From positions 1 through 64,000 of the forward strand of contig CANCVE010000002.1 in the NCBI GenBank assembly GCA_947381435.1: a stretch of DNA of 64,000 nt. Reading direction: 5' to 3'. A model generated the notes under the pieces. The model had not been told where the DNA came from, ran no database searches, and saw only the letters and a program-made list of their open reading frames with translations. The position numbers and the translations under genes were made by a program. Shown piece after piece: positions 54,790-63,703 of this stretch. The stretch is from Chitinophagaceae bacterium. Lineage in GTDB: Bacteria > Bacteroidota > Bacteroidia > Chitinophagales > Chitinophagaceae. Position 1 is the first letter of the stretch. The number at the start of each line of letters is the position of its first letter.

Positions 54790-56142
54790 ATGGCTACAAA
54801 TAAAAATAATAATCAGATTTCACCGGGCATAGATTGGGTTATAGTTTGGGTTTATGCTACCCTCGTGGCAATTGGTATACTATGTATTTTCATGGTAGAA
54901 TATAAACCGGGCATTAACATTTTACAATCATTCATTGCAGGCAAAACAAATTATAGTAAACAGCTTATGTTTAGTAGTATTTGTGTGGTGATGACGCTAT
55001 TTATTCTTTTAGCTGATAGTAAATTATTTACGGCTTTTGCCAACCTAATGTATGCATTTGGCATTACACTTATGCTTGCCACATTTGTGATAGGAAAAAG
55101 CATTAATGGCTCTAAAAGTTGGATTCCCCTTGGTGGTGGCTTCAATTTGCAACCTGCAGAGATTTGTAAAATATTTACTTCATTGGCATTAGCAAAGTTT
55201 TTGGCTAGGCAGGAAACCGATTTCTCTAAGTTGCGATCACAAATTATTGGTGGCTGCATTGCGCTAGCTCCTGCATTTTTATCTGTTTTACAAAATGAAA
55301 CAGGTCTTGCGCTAGTTTATTTTTCCTTTTTTATTGTGATGTACCGCGAAGGGCTTCCTCCAGGATTATTGATTATTGGCTTTTCGTTTGGCGCATTGGT
55401 AGTTGCAACGCTTGTTCTAGAACCCAATACATTAGCTATTGCGCTAACCGTTATTGCTGGAGGGGTAATTTATTTTACAAAAAGAGCGCGAAAAAGAAAT
55501 AAGAATTTATTGACCACGATAATTATCGTGTGGACTATTTGTGTGGGTATTCAGCGGTTTGCCGTACCTTATATTTTCAACAATGTTTTTCAGTGTTACC
55601 AGAGTACCCGCATTTTTAGCATGGTGGGAAAAGATTATGATTGTAGCCAAAACAAGAGTGCTATGCGCCGCACTGCAGATAAGGAAAAGGCAGCAAAGAA
55701 GCCCGATGATTACAATGTACGCCAAAGTAAAATAGCCATTGGCTCGGGCGGATTGATAGGCAGGGGTTTTTTGAAGGGCACACAAACAAGGGGTAAATAT
55801 GTACCTGAACAACATACCGACTTTATTTTTACGAGTATTGGCGAGGCATTTGGACTAACGGGTTCTGTCATTTTTCTAGGGCTTTGTCTGTTTTTATTAA
55901 TTAGAATAATAAATACTGCCGAGAAGCAGCGAAGTATTTTTAGCCGTGTTTATGCCTATTGTGTAGCCTGTATTATGTTTTTCCATATCGTGGTAAATGT
56001 TTGTATGACCATTGGGTTGTTTCCCATTATTGGTATCACATTGCCTTTCATAAGCTATGGAGGTTCCTCATTATTAAGCTTCACCATCTTATTATTTATC
56101 TTGGTAAGGCTTGATGCAGATAGACAAATGGTATTGAGATAG
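54790..56142 (+). CDS. rodA: Rod shape-determining peptidoglycan polymerase RodA
   Basis: A 450-residue SEDS-family glycosyltransferase with about ten TM segments. Family marks: GKSINGSKSWIPLGGGFNLQPAEICKIFTSLALAKFLA, LQNETGLALVYFSFFIVMYREGLP, KIAIGSGGLIGRGFLKGTQTRGKYVPEQHTDFIFTSIGEAFG, and GLFPIIGITLPFISYGGSSLLSF. It is longer than E. coli RodA because of a large periplasmic loop (about 250-305, with two Cys). Coupled with mrdA. Confidence 0.95.
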   Translation: MATNKNNNQISPGIDWVIVWVYATLVAIGILCIFMVEYKPGINILQSFIAGKTNYSKQLMFSSICVVMTLFILLADSKLFTAFANLMYAFGITLMLATFVIGKSINGSKSWIPLGGGFNLQPAEICKIFTSLALAKFLARQETDFSKLRSQIIGGCIALAPAFLSVLQNETGLALVYFSFFIVMYREGLPPGLLIIGFSFGALVVATLVLEPNTLAIALTVIAGGVIYFTKRARKRNKNLLTTIIIVWTICVGIQRFAVPYIFNNVFQCYQSTRIFSMVGKDYDCSQNKSAMRRTADKEKAAKKPDDYNVRQSKIAIGSGGLIGRGFLKGTQTRGKYVPEQHTDFIFTSIGEAFGLTGSVIFLGLCLFLLIRIINTAEKQRSIFSRVYAYCVACIMFFHIVVNVCMTIGLFPIIGITLPFISYGGSSLLSFTILLFILVRLDADRQMVLR

Positions 56143-56162
56143 ACTTAGATTACTTTCCCACG

Positions 56163-56393
56163 TCAGGGTACAGGGTCGTGACCATGACCACCCCAAGGAT
56201 GGCAACTACTTATTCGCTTTACAGCCAACCACAAACCTTTTAGAGGTCCATGTTTTTGTAAAGCTTCCAAAGCATAATGAGAACAGGTTGGGGTATAACG
56301 GCATTTTGGACCAAGAATAGGAGATATTACATATTGATAAAAACGTATCAACACAATAAAAGGGAAATTAACTATTTTGATTAATGCTTTCAC
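56163..56393 (-). CDS. yidD: Membrane protein insertion efficiency factor YidD
   Basis: A 76-residue protein with an N-terminal amphipathic helix ([26 protein letters not shown]) and the family's three-cysteine motif, [41 protein letters not shown]. It helps YidC insert membrane proteins. Its start overlaps the end of rnpA by 26 bp, the classical rpmH-rnpA-yidD order. Confidence 0.96.
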   Translation of the reverse strand: MKALIKIVNFPFIVLIRFYQYVISPILGPKCRYTPTCSHYALEALQKHGPLKGLWLAVKRISSCHPWGGHGHDPVP

Positions 56394-56781
56394 TCAGGGT
56401 ATTAATTAGTTTATCAATAATAAGTGGCATCTTCCTTTGAAGCAAGGCATTTTCGGGCAGGGCTTTATCAATATACATAAAAAAAACAACTAGTTGCTTA
56501 CCATTGCCATTTAAAAAATCGTGTAAAGGATGTTTGTTTACCCGGTAGTTTTCTTTAATAAGTCTCTTAATTCTATTTCTGTCAACGGCTCTTTTAAACT
56601 TCTTGCTGCTTGCACTTACACCAATTTTTAATGGCGAATCCATTGGATCCTCTACTAACAAAAAAACTACCTTAATAGGAAATATCAAGAATGTGCCACC
56701 TTTAGCAAATAGCTGTTCTATTAGCTTTCTGCTTTTTAGCATTTCTTTCCTCGAGAGATTGTATGATGGAGTATCTTCCAA
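56368..56781 (-). CDS. rnpA: Ribonuclease P protein component RnpA
   Basis: A 137-residue basic protein that binds RNase P RNA and helps process pre-tRNA 5' ends. It carries the conserved central helix motif [20 protein letters not shown], preceded by [11 protein letters not shown]. Length is normal. It follows rpmH and overlaps yidD. Confidence 0.95.
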   Translation of the reverse strand: MEDTPSYNLSRKEMLKSRKLIEQLFAKGGTFLIFPIKVVFLLVEDPMDSPLKIGVSASSKKFKRAVDRNRIKRLIKENYRVNKHPLHDFLNGNGKQLVVFFMYIDKALPENALLQRKMPLIIDKLINTLSESINQNS

Positions 56782-56801
56782 TTGTGCTTGTAGATTTCAT
56801 T

Positions 56802-56838
56802 AAAAAAAAAGACCGCTTCCAATAAGGAAACAGTCTTT
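56802..56838 (-). terminator. Terminator between rpmH and rnpA
   Basis: On the minus strand AAAGACTGTTTCC pairs with GGAAGCGGTCTTT, using G-U pairs in two places, and is followed by a run of nine Ts. It would end or attenuate rpmH transcripts before rnpA. Confidence 0.75.
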
Positions 56839-56867
56839 ATAATGATTTGAGAATAATTTATCTGTAA

Positions 56868-57023
56868 TTATTTTAAACCCTTTTCGCTGGAAACAGTAAG
56901 GTACTTACGGCCTTTTGCTCTACGGCTAGCCAATACTTTACGCCCATTAGCTGATTGCATACGCTTACGGAAACCATGAACCGTTTTACGACGCTTTTTA
57001 TGTGGTTGAAATGTTTGTTTCAT
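56868..57023 (-). CDS. rpmH: Large ribosomal subunit protein bL34
   Basis: A 51-residue very basic protein, [21 protein letters not shown], then [19 protein letters not shown] and a short tail [11 protein letters not shown]. The family is universally recognised by this pattern; the C-terminus is slightly longer than in E. coli, as is normal in this phylum. First gene of the rpmH-rnpA-yidD group. Confidence 0.98.
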   Translation of the reverse strand: MKQTFQPHKKRRKTVHGFRKRMQSANGRKVLASRRAKGRKYLTVSSEKGLK

Positions 57024-57172
57024 CTTTTAAAAATTTTAATAACCCAATAATAATTTTCAACTTTATAGTAGTCACCATCACCACTATTTGCGAAAGGACG
57101 GCAAAAGTAGGGGATTAAGAATAATATAGTCCAAATTTATTGGCAGAAAAGGCATTTTATTTAAAAAAAGCA

Positions 57173-57574
57173 CTAAGAAAAGAAAGAATTAAGGGCAGGA
57201 AGAGACTTTATGTAGTTACAACTGTCCGATTTCAACGGTTTTTCAAGAAACGTTATAATTTGGGGATACTGTTGAGCTTGTACCTTATCGCCAGTATCAA
57301 CAGATGAAGTAACCATTATAATCGAAACATTATTAGCAAAAGGCATTGATTGAATAGCTTCCAAAAATTCCCAACCATTCATTACTGGCATATTGATATC
57401 TAGTAAAATCAAATAATGCTGATCCATTTTAAATTCAGTTTTCAAAAAGTCAAAAACTTCTCTCCCATTACTAAATGTTAATGGTCTTTCGCACAGACTA
57501 TTTTTTACTACTATTACCTTGTGCAACAGTATTATCATTTTATCATCGTCTACTATCAATACGTTTAGGCTCAT
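57173..57574 (-). CDS. Single-domain response regulator
   Basis: A 133-residue CheY-like receiver domain with D9-D10-D11, phospho-acceptor D59 in LLDINMPVMNGWEFL, TSS (MVTSSVD) and FLEKPL with the conserved lysine. There is no output domain, so it probably acts as a phosphate carrier or binds a partner. The ATG overlaps the end of the upstream multi-domain protein by 4 bp, so the two proteins are made together. Confidence 0.92.
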   Translation of the reverse strand: MSLNVLIVDDDKMIILLHKVIVVKNSLCERPLTFSNGREVFDFLKTEFKMDQHYLILLDINMPVMNGWEFLEAIQSMPFANNVSIIMVTSSVDTGDKVQAQQYPQIITFLEKPLKSDSCNYIKSLPALNSFFS

Positions 57575-58980
57575 TCTGTAGTTTGGTTATGGACATTTTC
57601 TGTCTTTTCAACAATTTGTCTTATGATTTTATCAAGTTCAACAGCCGAAGAAGAAATATTATCTATTATAGAAACATTCTCTATTTCGCTGACAATGTTT
57701 TGTTCAGTAAGCAGACTCGCCAATCCCATAATACGTGCTAAAGGAGCACGAACGATATGAGATTGCATCCAAGCAATTTCCTTTAGTCGCTTGTTTTGTT
57801 CCTCAATCGATTGCAAATAACTTCTTCTATCACTCACATCTCTCTGTATAAATATCCAATGTGTAAAGCCGCCCTTAGCATCAGAAACTGGCGTAACAGA
57901 AACATTTGCCCAATATTTTTTCCCATCTTTCTTTATATTAGACAAGACTAAGTTGCAGCTCTGCCAACTTTTTAAAGACTCGTCAAGCTTTTGTAATTCT
58001 TCTTCATCTAATTCAGATCCAAGAAAGTCTTTTGGTCCAGCACCCAATACCTCACTTCTTGCATAACCCGTCATCTTTATAAACGCTTCGTTTACATAGA
58101 TTATCTCATTGCCCCCATTTACAAATTCGTCTGCATCGGCAATTATGATTGCATCTGTAGCATTTGAAATAACAGATTCTAACAAACGCAGCTTTTCTTC
58201 CTCTTCTTTTTTTAGGGTAATATCCTGCATGGCACCAATCATCCTCGCTGGTTTATTTTTTGCATCTAGAATAAGATAGCCTCTATCTAAAACATATTTA
58301 TACTTACCATCTGCACACTTGAATCTATATTCTAATTGAAAAATAGGAATCCCTTTTTTAAAATTTGATGTCAAAGTTTTTATCAAGTTTCTATAATCAT
58401 CAGGGTGTATTTTTTCCCTCCACCAAGATTCTACCTCTTGCACCTCGTCCTCTTTGTACCCAAAAACCCTAGTTATACCTTGGTTAGAAACAATTTTTTT
58501 CTTCCCAATATTCCAATCCCAAATAGTATCACTTGTTGCTTTAGCTAATATTTCGTAACGCTCATTACTATGAACAAGCTTTCTTTCAATTCTTTTCCGC
58601 TCAATACTGTAAGTCAAACTTTTACTTAGTTGAGATAATGTAAGGTCATCTTTTACCAAATAATCTGAAACACCCAAGGAAAGTGTTTCGATGCCAAATT
58701 TTTCATCACTATAGCCTGTCAAAACAATTACAGGAATAAACCATGCCAATGCAATTACATCATTCACCAAATCTTTACCACTGTTATCTGGCAAAGAAAG
58801 ATCTAGAAAGATTGCATCAAATAACTTTTCGGTAGATAAAATTTCACTGGCTTCAGCAAAAGTTTGTGCAGTCATTACAGAAACACCAACAAATATTTCT
58901 TTCAGATACTCTTTCAATAGGATAGCATCCCCCAAATTATCTTCTATTATGAGCAAGTTCTCTATTTTCGGGGTAGACAT
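57571..58980 (-). CDS. REC-PAS-PAS signalling protein with a histidine-containing DHp-like end but no ATPase domain
   Basis: A 469-residue cytoplasmic protein. Receiver domain about 1-125 (LLIIEDNLGDAILL, D60 in FLDLSLPDNSG, VLTGYSD); a PAS domain about 140-262 (ATSDTIWDWNIGKKKIVSNQGITRVFGY, RFKCADGKYKYVLDRG); a second PAS about 268-385 (ISNATDAIIIADADEF, FLGSELDEEELQKLDESLKS, KKDGKKYWANVSVTPV, FIQRDVSDR). It ends in a helical hairpin with QSHIVRAPLARIMGLASLL, where H408 sits as in kinase DHp domains. The protein stops 61 residues later without the N, G1, F, G2 boxes of a catalytic domain. The next gene is a lone receiver. Confidence 0.88.
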   Translation of the reverse strand: MSTPKIENLLIIEDNLGDAILLKEYLKEIFVGVSVMTAQTFAEASEILSTEKLFDAIFLDLSLPDNSGKDLVNDVIALAWFIPVIVLTGYSDEKFGIETLSLGVSDYLVKDDLTLSQLSKSLTYSIERKRIERKLVHSNERYEILAKATSDTIWDWNIGKKKIVSNQGITRVFGYKEDEVQEVESWWREKIHPDDYRNLIKTLTSNFKKGIPIFQLEYRFKCADGKYKYVLDRGYLILDAKNKPARMIGAMQDITLKKEEEEKLRLLESVISNATDAIIIADADEFVNGGNEIIYVNEAFIKMTGYARSEVLGAGPKDFLGSELDEEELQKLDESLKSWQSCNLVLSNIKKDGKKYWANVSVTPVSDAKGGFTHWIFIQRDVSDRRSYLQSIEEQNKRLKEIAWMQSHIVRAPLARIMGLASLLTEQNIVSEIENVSIIDNISSSAVELDKIIRQIVEKTENVHNQTTE

Positions 58981-59309
58981 CTTAAAGTTTTAATATTGTT
59001 TGTAGAACAGATTGTTTCTAATTTAACCGATTGAGAATGAAAAACGCTCAATTTAACTTTGACTATTATGCTTTAGTCATCTATGCAGACGACATTAAAA
59101 TAATGAATAAATTTCATCATCTAAAAAGACGATTCTTACTATACATAAACTTAATTCGGATAAAATTAAAAACTTTTTATTCTAATTGTGTCAACACCTA
59201 CAAAAAATCATCGGAATTACTACAAAAACAACTATTCGATAATTAGTTAAATTTTGTACTTTCTGAGAATCTTGCCACTACATTGGTAGGTTTTAATTTA
59301 ATTCGTGCC

Positions 59310-60329
59310 ATGAAAAAAATTGTTTCTTTATTGTTCTTAGTGGTTTTATGGAGTTGCTCATCAAAGAAAAAGATACCTGATGTATCTCAAATTACGGTTG
59401 ATTTAAACACAATGCGGTTCGAGAAAGATTTCTTTTCAATTGATACAACTAAAATGGATGTTGGCCTTCAAAAGCTCTATTCAAAACAGGGTAACTTTAC
59501 TAGTGACTTTTTTTATAATATACTTGGTATTCCTCAGCATCCAGATACTGTTATGCACGATGCGAAACTATTCATTGTCTCTTATAAAAACATTTATGAT
59601 GCCTCAATTGAACCATTTAAAGATTTTCAGCCTATAGAATCCCAAGTAAAAGAAGGTTTAAAGTTTGTTCACTATTATTTTCCAAAATATCCTTTACCAA
59701 ATAAGTTAGTCACCTTCATCGGCCCCTTAAATAGCTATGCGGGCATCATTACTCCCGACAATGCCATTGCCATTGGTTTACAACTTTATATGGGCAAAAA
59801 CTTCTCAGTTTATCAATCGGACGAAATACAAAACCTTTATCCTTCGTATGTATCTAGAAGGTTTGAACCTGAATATATTCATGTAAACTGCATGAAAAAT
59901 ATTGTGGACGACCTTTTTGCCAGCTTTCAGCCTAAAAGAAATAGTACTCAACTGATTGAAAAAATGATTGATGAGGGCAAAAAACTGTATGTGCTCGATG
60001 CTTTCCTGCCAAACACACCCGACACATTAAAGACTGGTTATACCAAAGAGCAACTAAGCAATTGTTTTATATCTGAGAAAACTGTGTGGAGCTATTTTAT
60101 GGAGAGCGACCTGCTGTTTCAAACTGACCCTACTTTGATTAGTCCTTATGTAAATGATGGACCAAAAACTAGCGAATTGGGTGAAGGATCGCCAGGTAAT
60201 ATCGGTCTTTTTGTGGGATGGCAGATTGTAAAAAAGTATATGGAAAAGAATGACAAAATCACTTTACAACAACTAATAGCAACTCCTGCCAAACAAATAT
60301 TTGAAGAAGCTAAGTATAAACCGCACTAG
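59310..60329 (+). CDS. gldB: Gliding motility lipoprotein GldB
   Basis: A 339-residue lipoprotein from ATG 59310 (MKKIVSLLFLVVLWSC, lipobox VLWSC). The body matches GldB: RFEKDFFSIDTTKM, FFYNILGIPQHPDTV, FPKYPLPNKLVTFIGPLNSYAGIITPDNAIAIGLQLYMGKNF, YPSYVSRRFEPEYIHVNCMKNIVDDLF, EGKKLYVLDAFLPNTPDTLK, and EGSPGNIGLFVGWQIVKKYM, resembling a diverged metal-free zincin-like fold. In Flavobacterium johnsoniae GldB is required for gliding. It is not linked to the gldKLMN operon here. Confidence 0.9.
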   Translation: MKKIVSLLFLVVLWSCSSKKKIPDVSQITVDLNTMRFEKDFFSIDTTKMDVGLQKLYSKQGNFTSDFFYNILGIPQHPDTVMHDAKLFIVSYKNIYDASIEPFKDFQPIESQVKEGLKFVHYYFPKYPLPNKLVTFIGPLNSYAGIITPDNAIAIGLQLYMGKNFSVYQSDEIQNLYPSYVSRRFEPEYIHVNCMKNIVDDLFASFQPKRNSTQLIEKMIDEGKKLYVLDAFLPNTPDTLKTGYTKEQLSNCFISEKTVWSYFMESDLLFQTDPTLISPYVNDGPKTSELGEGSPGNIGLFVGWQIVKKYMEKNDKITLQQLIATPAKQIFEEAKYKPH

Positions 60330-60335
60330 AACTTA

Positions 60336-60400
60336 GTGGAAAGTCGAAAGTTAAGAGTTAAAAGTCCAGCTAAATACTTTTGACTATCGACTATCAACTT
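60336..60400. repeat. Heptameric repeat between gldB and apaG
   Basis: GAAAGTC, GAAAGTT, AAGAGTT, AAAAGTC (60340-60367) and the inverted TTTTGAC, TATCGAC, TATCAAC (60377-60398) form an imperfect hairpin between the two convergent genes, like the element at 28172-28320. Confidence 0.7.
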
Positions 60401-60401
60401 C

Positions 60402-60788
60402 TTAATTAAATTTACTTGGAGCTATCATTTCAAACGCTGGTATTTGTACCGTAAACTTCTGTTTGTTATTCTGGTTTTCCATGGTGTAAGTGCCATGCAT
60501 TTTACCCATCTCAGTTCGTAAGTTACACCCACTTGTATATTGAAATTGTTCGCCTGCCTCTATAAAAGGTTGCAAGCCTACAACACCCTCTCCTTCTACT
60601 TCTCTGTTTTCGCCGCTACTATCAAAAATATGCCAATGCCTTGTGAGTAATTTGATGGTAAAATTGTTATGATTCTCAATTATGATACGATAGGCAAACA
60701 TATACTCATTCCCAAGTGGATTACTGTAGGCAGGCTGAAAGAAAACTTCCACAGTAACCGATACTCCCGATGAAATTTTAGTAACCAT
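60402..60788 (-). CDS. apaG: Co2+/Mg2+ efflux protein ApaG family
   Basis: A 128-residue single-domain Ig-like protein. Its features are SNPLGNEYMFAYRIIIENH, IKLLTRHWHIFDSSGENREVEGEGVVGLQPFIEAGEQFQYTSGC and MHGTYTMENQ, as in the ApaG family (DUF525), of uncertain function despite the common name. Normal length. Confidence 0.93.
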   Translation of the reverse strand: MVTKISSGVSVTVEVFFQPAYSNPLGNEYMFAYRIIIENHNNFTIKLLTRHWHIFDSSGENREVEGEGVVGLQPFIEAGEQFQYTSGCNLRTEMGKMHGTYTMENQNNKQKFTVQIPAFEMIAPSKFN

Positions 60789-60920
60789 TTGCTTAAATAT
60801 TTTGCTAAAGATAAATGGAAATTAATTCAAACACTTTCTAGATGCAAAAAGTTTTATTGTATTGATGAAATATATTTAATGAAAAACTAACAGACGGTAA
60901 CATTGATGGATAAAACCCAT

Positions 60921-60958
60921 AAAAAATCCCTTGAAGCATTCACTCCAAGGGATTTTTT
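60921..60958 (-). terminator. Intrinsic terminator after the 60986 gene
   Basis: AAAAAATCCCTTG and CAAGGGATTTTTT pair around a 12-base loop; the A- and T-runs would allow termination in either direction. Confidence 0.8.
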
Positions 60959-60985
60959 CTTTAATAACTAATACCTAACCACTAT

Positions 60986-61669
60986 TTATCGTCCTATCAC
61001 ATTAATGCTTACTTCTGGGCTAAAGCTGCCTACTTCTACATCATCTACCACAAAAACTATCTTGTATTTATAATGCGCCGTAACACCCACTGCCGGCAAA
61101 TCGTAGTCTACAAAATGGCTTTTAGTCAATGTTTTATAGGGAGCCGTTCCATAACCAGCACCGGTATCACGGTAAAGATTGATGACCAAATAACCATGTT
61201 TTGTAAAAACAAGTTCAGGATGGCCAGCCTGTTCAGCCACCTTCAAATCGGGGATTACAGTAACCACAGCATCGGGTGCCGTATAAATGCCCAAGTCTTT
61301 CTGAACCGCCTCCGAACACTTTGTATTTGCCTTAGCCTTTGCAGCCTTCTGTGCAAAACGGCGCTGAATACCCGGCTCCACCAATGTTGGCGCAGCAGTA
61401 ATAACCATTGCGGCCGGCGGTATCAACACAGCAACATCCACAGAACCTTCTCTAGCCAATGTTTCGTAAGCCTTCCATGCTAGCTTGCTGGTAGCCACAT
61501 CATCATCCGTTTTTACAATCCAAGCCATATAGGCGGCATCATCAACGGCTTCTTTTTTTTCATCCACAGAAAATCCCAAATCGGCAGCATACGTTGGTAA
61601 TCTAGTAGCAAATTTGGTAAGCTGTGTACTAAAAAGGGAAACATTACTTTCAATAAAATAAACTGACAT
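60986..61669 (-). CDS. Unknown protein with a C-terminal beta-sandwich (fibronectin III-like) domain
   Basis: A 227-residue protein without signal peptide. The N-terminal half is helical (KFATRLPTYAADLGFSVDEKKEAVDDAAYMAWIVKTDDD, then RRFAQKAAKAKANTKCSEAVQKDLGI). The C-terminal part from about residue 140 (DLKVAEQAGHPELVFTKHGYLVINLYRDTGAGYG, DYDLPAVGVTAHYKYKIVFVVDDVEVGSFSPEVSINV) looks like a fibronectin type III-type sandwich. Proteins of this layout are found in many Bacteroidota without known function; I cannot name a family. Terminated by the hairpin at 60921; it is the last gene before the insertion sequence. Confidence 0.8.
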   Translation of the reverse strand: MSVYFIESNVSLFSTQLTKFATRLPTYAADLGFSVDEKKEAVDDAAYMAWIVKTDDDVATSKLAWKAYETLAREGSVDVAVLIPPAAMVITAAPTLVEPGIQRRFAQKAAKAKANTKCSEAVQKDLGIYTAPDAVVTVIPDLKVAEQAGHPELVFTKHGYLVINLYRDTGAGYGTAPYKTLTKSHFVDYDLPAVGVTAHYKYKIVFVVDDVEVGSFSPEVSINVIGR

Positions 61670-61765
61670 AACGGTAAGATTTAAAGTGTGGATTAATAAA
61701 ATTAGTATAGAAAACTCTTTTTAGCTGTGGGCTAAAATTATTTATTAGGAGGCTTATGAAACATT

Positions 61766-62795
61766 AGAGTTTATATCAATTAGAAATATTATACTCACAT
61801 GCGAAATAATTTGGCTAATGAATCGTTTAAATTAGCATGGAATTAGGTAAGTACGAAAATTGGTCAAGAAACCCAATTCGTTTTGTTGCAATGACAGGTT
61901 ATGTTCTTGAAGATTTTTTAGGGTTATTGCCCTATTTTGAAAAGGCTCACCATCAATATTTTAGCAAGCATGACACAACTGGCAAAAGGAAAAAGCAACA
62001 GAGGAAGTTTGTAATATATCATAACAGCCCTCTTCCGACAGTGGCGGACAGGCTTGCTTTTATATTGAGTTTTACAAAGCTGAACCCTATCCAGGAGCAA
62101 CATGCGGATTGGTTCAACATGACCCAAAAGCAGTGCAATGAATTTATACACAGCCTGACCATTGTACTGGAGGATGCCTTGGAAGATGCCTGCGCAATGC
62201 CTGCGACAACAGCGGAAGGACTTGTTGGGAAATTGGCTGTCGAGGGTGAAATATTGTTGATGCACGATGGCACGGAGCGGGAAATACCTCGTCCGGTGGA
62301 TGATGAGGGACAAAAAGAAAACTATAGTGGCAAAAAGAAAAGACACACCTTGAAAAACGGGGTGATCATCAGCACAATATGCCTGATACTGTTTGTAGGT
62401 GCCACGGTAAGCGGGGCAACGCATGACAAGAAAATTGCCGACCTGCAATATCTGGATGTACTTGCTGGCGCAGTGGCAAAAATCATACTGTTACAGGACA
62501 CCGGTTATCAAGGTTTTGCACCCGATGGAATCAGGATTGTACAGCCCCTGAAAAAGCCAAAGGGAAAAGAATTGACTCAAGCACAAAAAGATGAAAACAG
62601 GGCAATATCAACGGTAAGAATCATGGTAGAACACGCTATAGGAAGTACAAAAAGGTACAGAATTGTAAAGGATGAATGCAGGTTAAGAAAAAACAAATAT
62701 CCGTACAAGATATTTGCCATTTGTGCCGCCTTGCATAACTTTAGGGTGGAAAGAAAGCCGTTTAATTACCCTGTAATTAAACTGACATAAACTCT
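61766..62795 (+). mobile_element. IS5-type insertion sequence, complete
   Basis: A 1030-bp element bounded by inverted repeats AGAGTTTATATCAATTAG (61766-61783) and its counterpart TAAACTGACATAAACTCT (62778-62795), 14 of 18 bases matching. The flanks carry a direct ATT (61763-61765 and 62796-62798), consistent with a 3-bp target duplication, though a base-pair earlier boundary is not excluded. It encodes one intact transposase. Compared with neighbouring genes the coding region is richer in G+C, fitting recent arrival. Confidence 0.85.
61837..62790 (+). CDS. IS5 family DDE transposase (DDE_Tnp_4 type)
   Basis: A 317-residue transposase. The N-terminal part is a helix-turn-helix-like region (about 60-130: LADRLAF-like TVADRLAFILSFTKLNPIQEQHADWFNMTQKQCNEFIHSL). 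The catalytic triad is seen as D144 (LLMHDGTEREI), D221 (LLQDTGYQGF) and E265 (MVEHAIGSTKRYRIV), with YSGKKKRHTLKNGVIIS between the first two. The stop codon lies inside the right inverted repeat, usual for such small elements. No frameshift or internal stop is present, so the element may be active. Confidence 0.93.
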   Translation: MELGKYENWSRNPIRFVAMTGYVLEDFLGLLPYFEKAHHQYFSKHDTTGKRKKQQRKFVIYHNSPLPTVADRLAFILSFTKLNPIQEQHADWFNMTQKQCNEFIHSLTIVLEDALEDACAMPATTAEGLVGKLAVEGEILLMHDGTEREIPRPVDDEGQKENYSGKKKRHTLKNGVIISTICLILFVGATVSGATHDKKIADLQYLDVLAGAVAKIILLQDTGYQGFAPDGIRIVQPLKKPKGKELTQAQKDENRAISTVRIMVEHAIGSTKRYRIVKDECRLRKNKYPYKIFAICAALHNFRVERKPFNYPVIKLT

Positions 62796-62898
62796 ATTCA
62801 ACTTCTTCAATAAAATTCTTATTCTATTCCCGAGTAATGAGGGAGTGCCGATAATCTTACTTGGTCGAAATAAGCCTACAAACGGACAACTTTATTTA

Positions 62899-63087
62899 AT
62901 GGAAATAATAAGACTAGCAAAAGAACTTTCAGACTTATTTGGGCAAGACATTGATAGTTTGGGAGAAGTAAAAGAACATGAACTAAAAGAAGAAAATTGG
63001 ACAGGGAGACGATGGAAACTAGAAAATATAACTTTTAGCCTAGTAAGCACTAATAGACATATTCAACTTTATATTGATAGCCAATAA
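62899..63087 (+). CDS. Small unknown ORF next to the insertion sequence
   Basis: A 62-residue ORF from ATG 62899 (MEIIRLAKELSDLFGQDID...), or 80 residues from GTG 62845. It is acidic with a hydrophobic second half (ITFSLVSTNRHIQLYIDSQ). I do not recognise it. It could be a small gene of its own, or the downstream remnant of a gene disturbed by the insertion; joining the sequences across the element does not give a longer frame. Confidence 0.35.
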   Translation: MEIIRLAKELSDLFGQDIDSLGEVKEHELKEENWTGRRWKLENITFSLVSTNRHIQLYIDSQ

Positions 63088-63703
63088 TACAAAGTAGAAA
63101 CTGTATCCCAGTTGCCGCAAGTCAACCCATCATGTCGCACGGACTCGCTGCCACCACAAGTGTTTCACTTGTAGCTTCGCTTAGATGGTTTGCTAATGTT
63201 TTTCCAGCTGATCAAAATGTTTGAAATGCTGTTCGTTGATGTTAAGCGAAGTGCATCACGAACTGCTAGTAAAGGAGATTTCTAATCTCCATACGCTACA
63301 ATTATACTAAATAATTACGGACAACATGCTTTTGAAGGTTGTTGTCCGTAGCGGTAATCGCATTTATTTCCACTGCCGCAGGTCAAATCAGGGTTCTGCA
63401 CCAACTCCCCCAGCTAGTCCACATCAATCGCTAAAATCTACAAGGGCTAGTGTACACCTATGGCGTGTTGAGTTGCAAAATGTAAGTTGAGTATATTTTT
63501 GCTGGTCTTTTATTGTAGCGAATACCAGACCACAGGCGATGCGGTAGCAGCGAAGATTGTAACGCCTTTTGCGCGGAATAGCAGGAAAGTGTTCCATAAC
63601 ATCACTTGCGTATAAATCAAACTAGTTTGCAAATGGACTTCGCTCAGGTAAACCCATCTGCAGTACACTAATATTCATCCCCATACATTTCCTATTTTAT
63701 TTC
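63088..63703. repeat. Gene-free region with several hairpins, probably degenerate mobile or repeat DNA
   Basis: Within 616 bp there are at least four clear hairpins: CTTCGCTT (63174) with AAGCGAAG (63243), GGAGATT-TCT-AATCTCC at 63274-63290, TACGGACAAC (63316-63325) with GTTGTCCGTA (63341-63350), and CTGGT/ACCAG around 63504-63532. Phrases such as AACGCCTTTTGCGCGGAATAGC occur in dispersed repeats of related genomes as far as I remember. No ORF is convincing. Confidence 0.5.

Noticed and set aside
59031-59246. 71-residue ORF upstream of gldB
   Set aside because: Starts at TTG, has AT-driven Lys/Asn/Ile composition and no similarity I can recognise; more likely the gldB leader.
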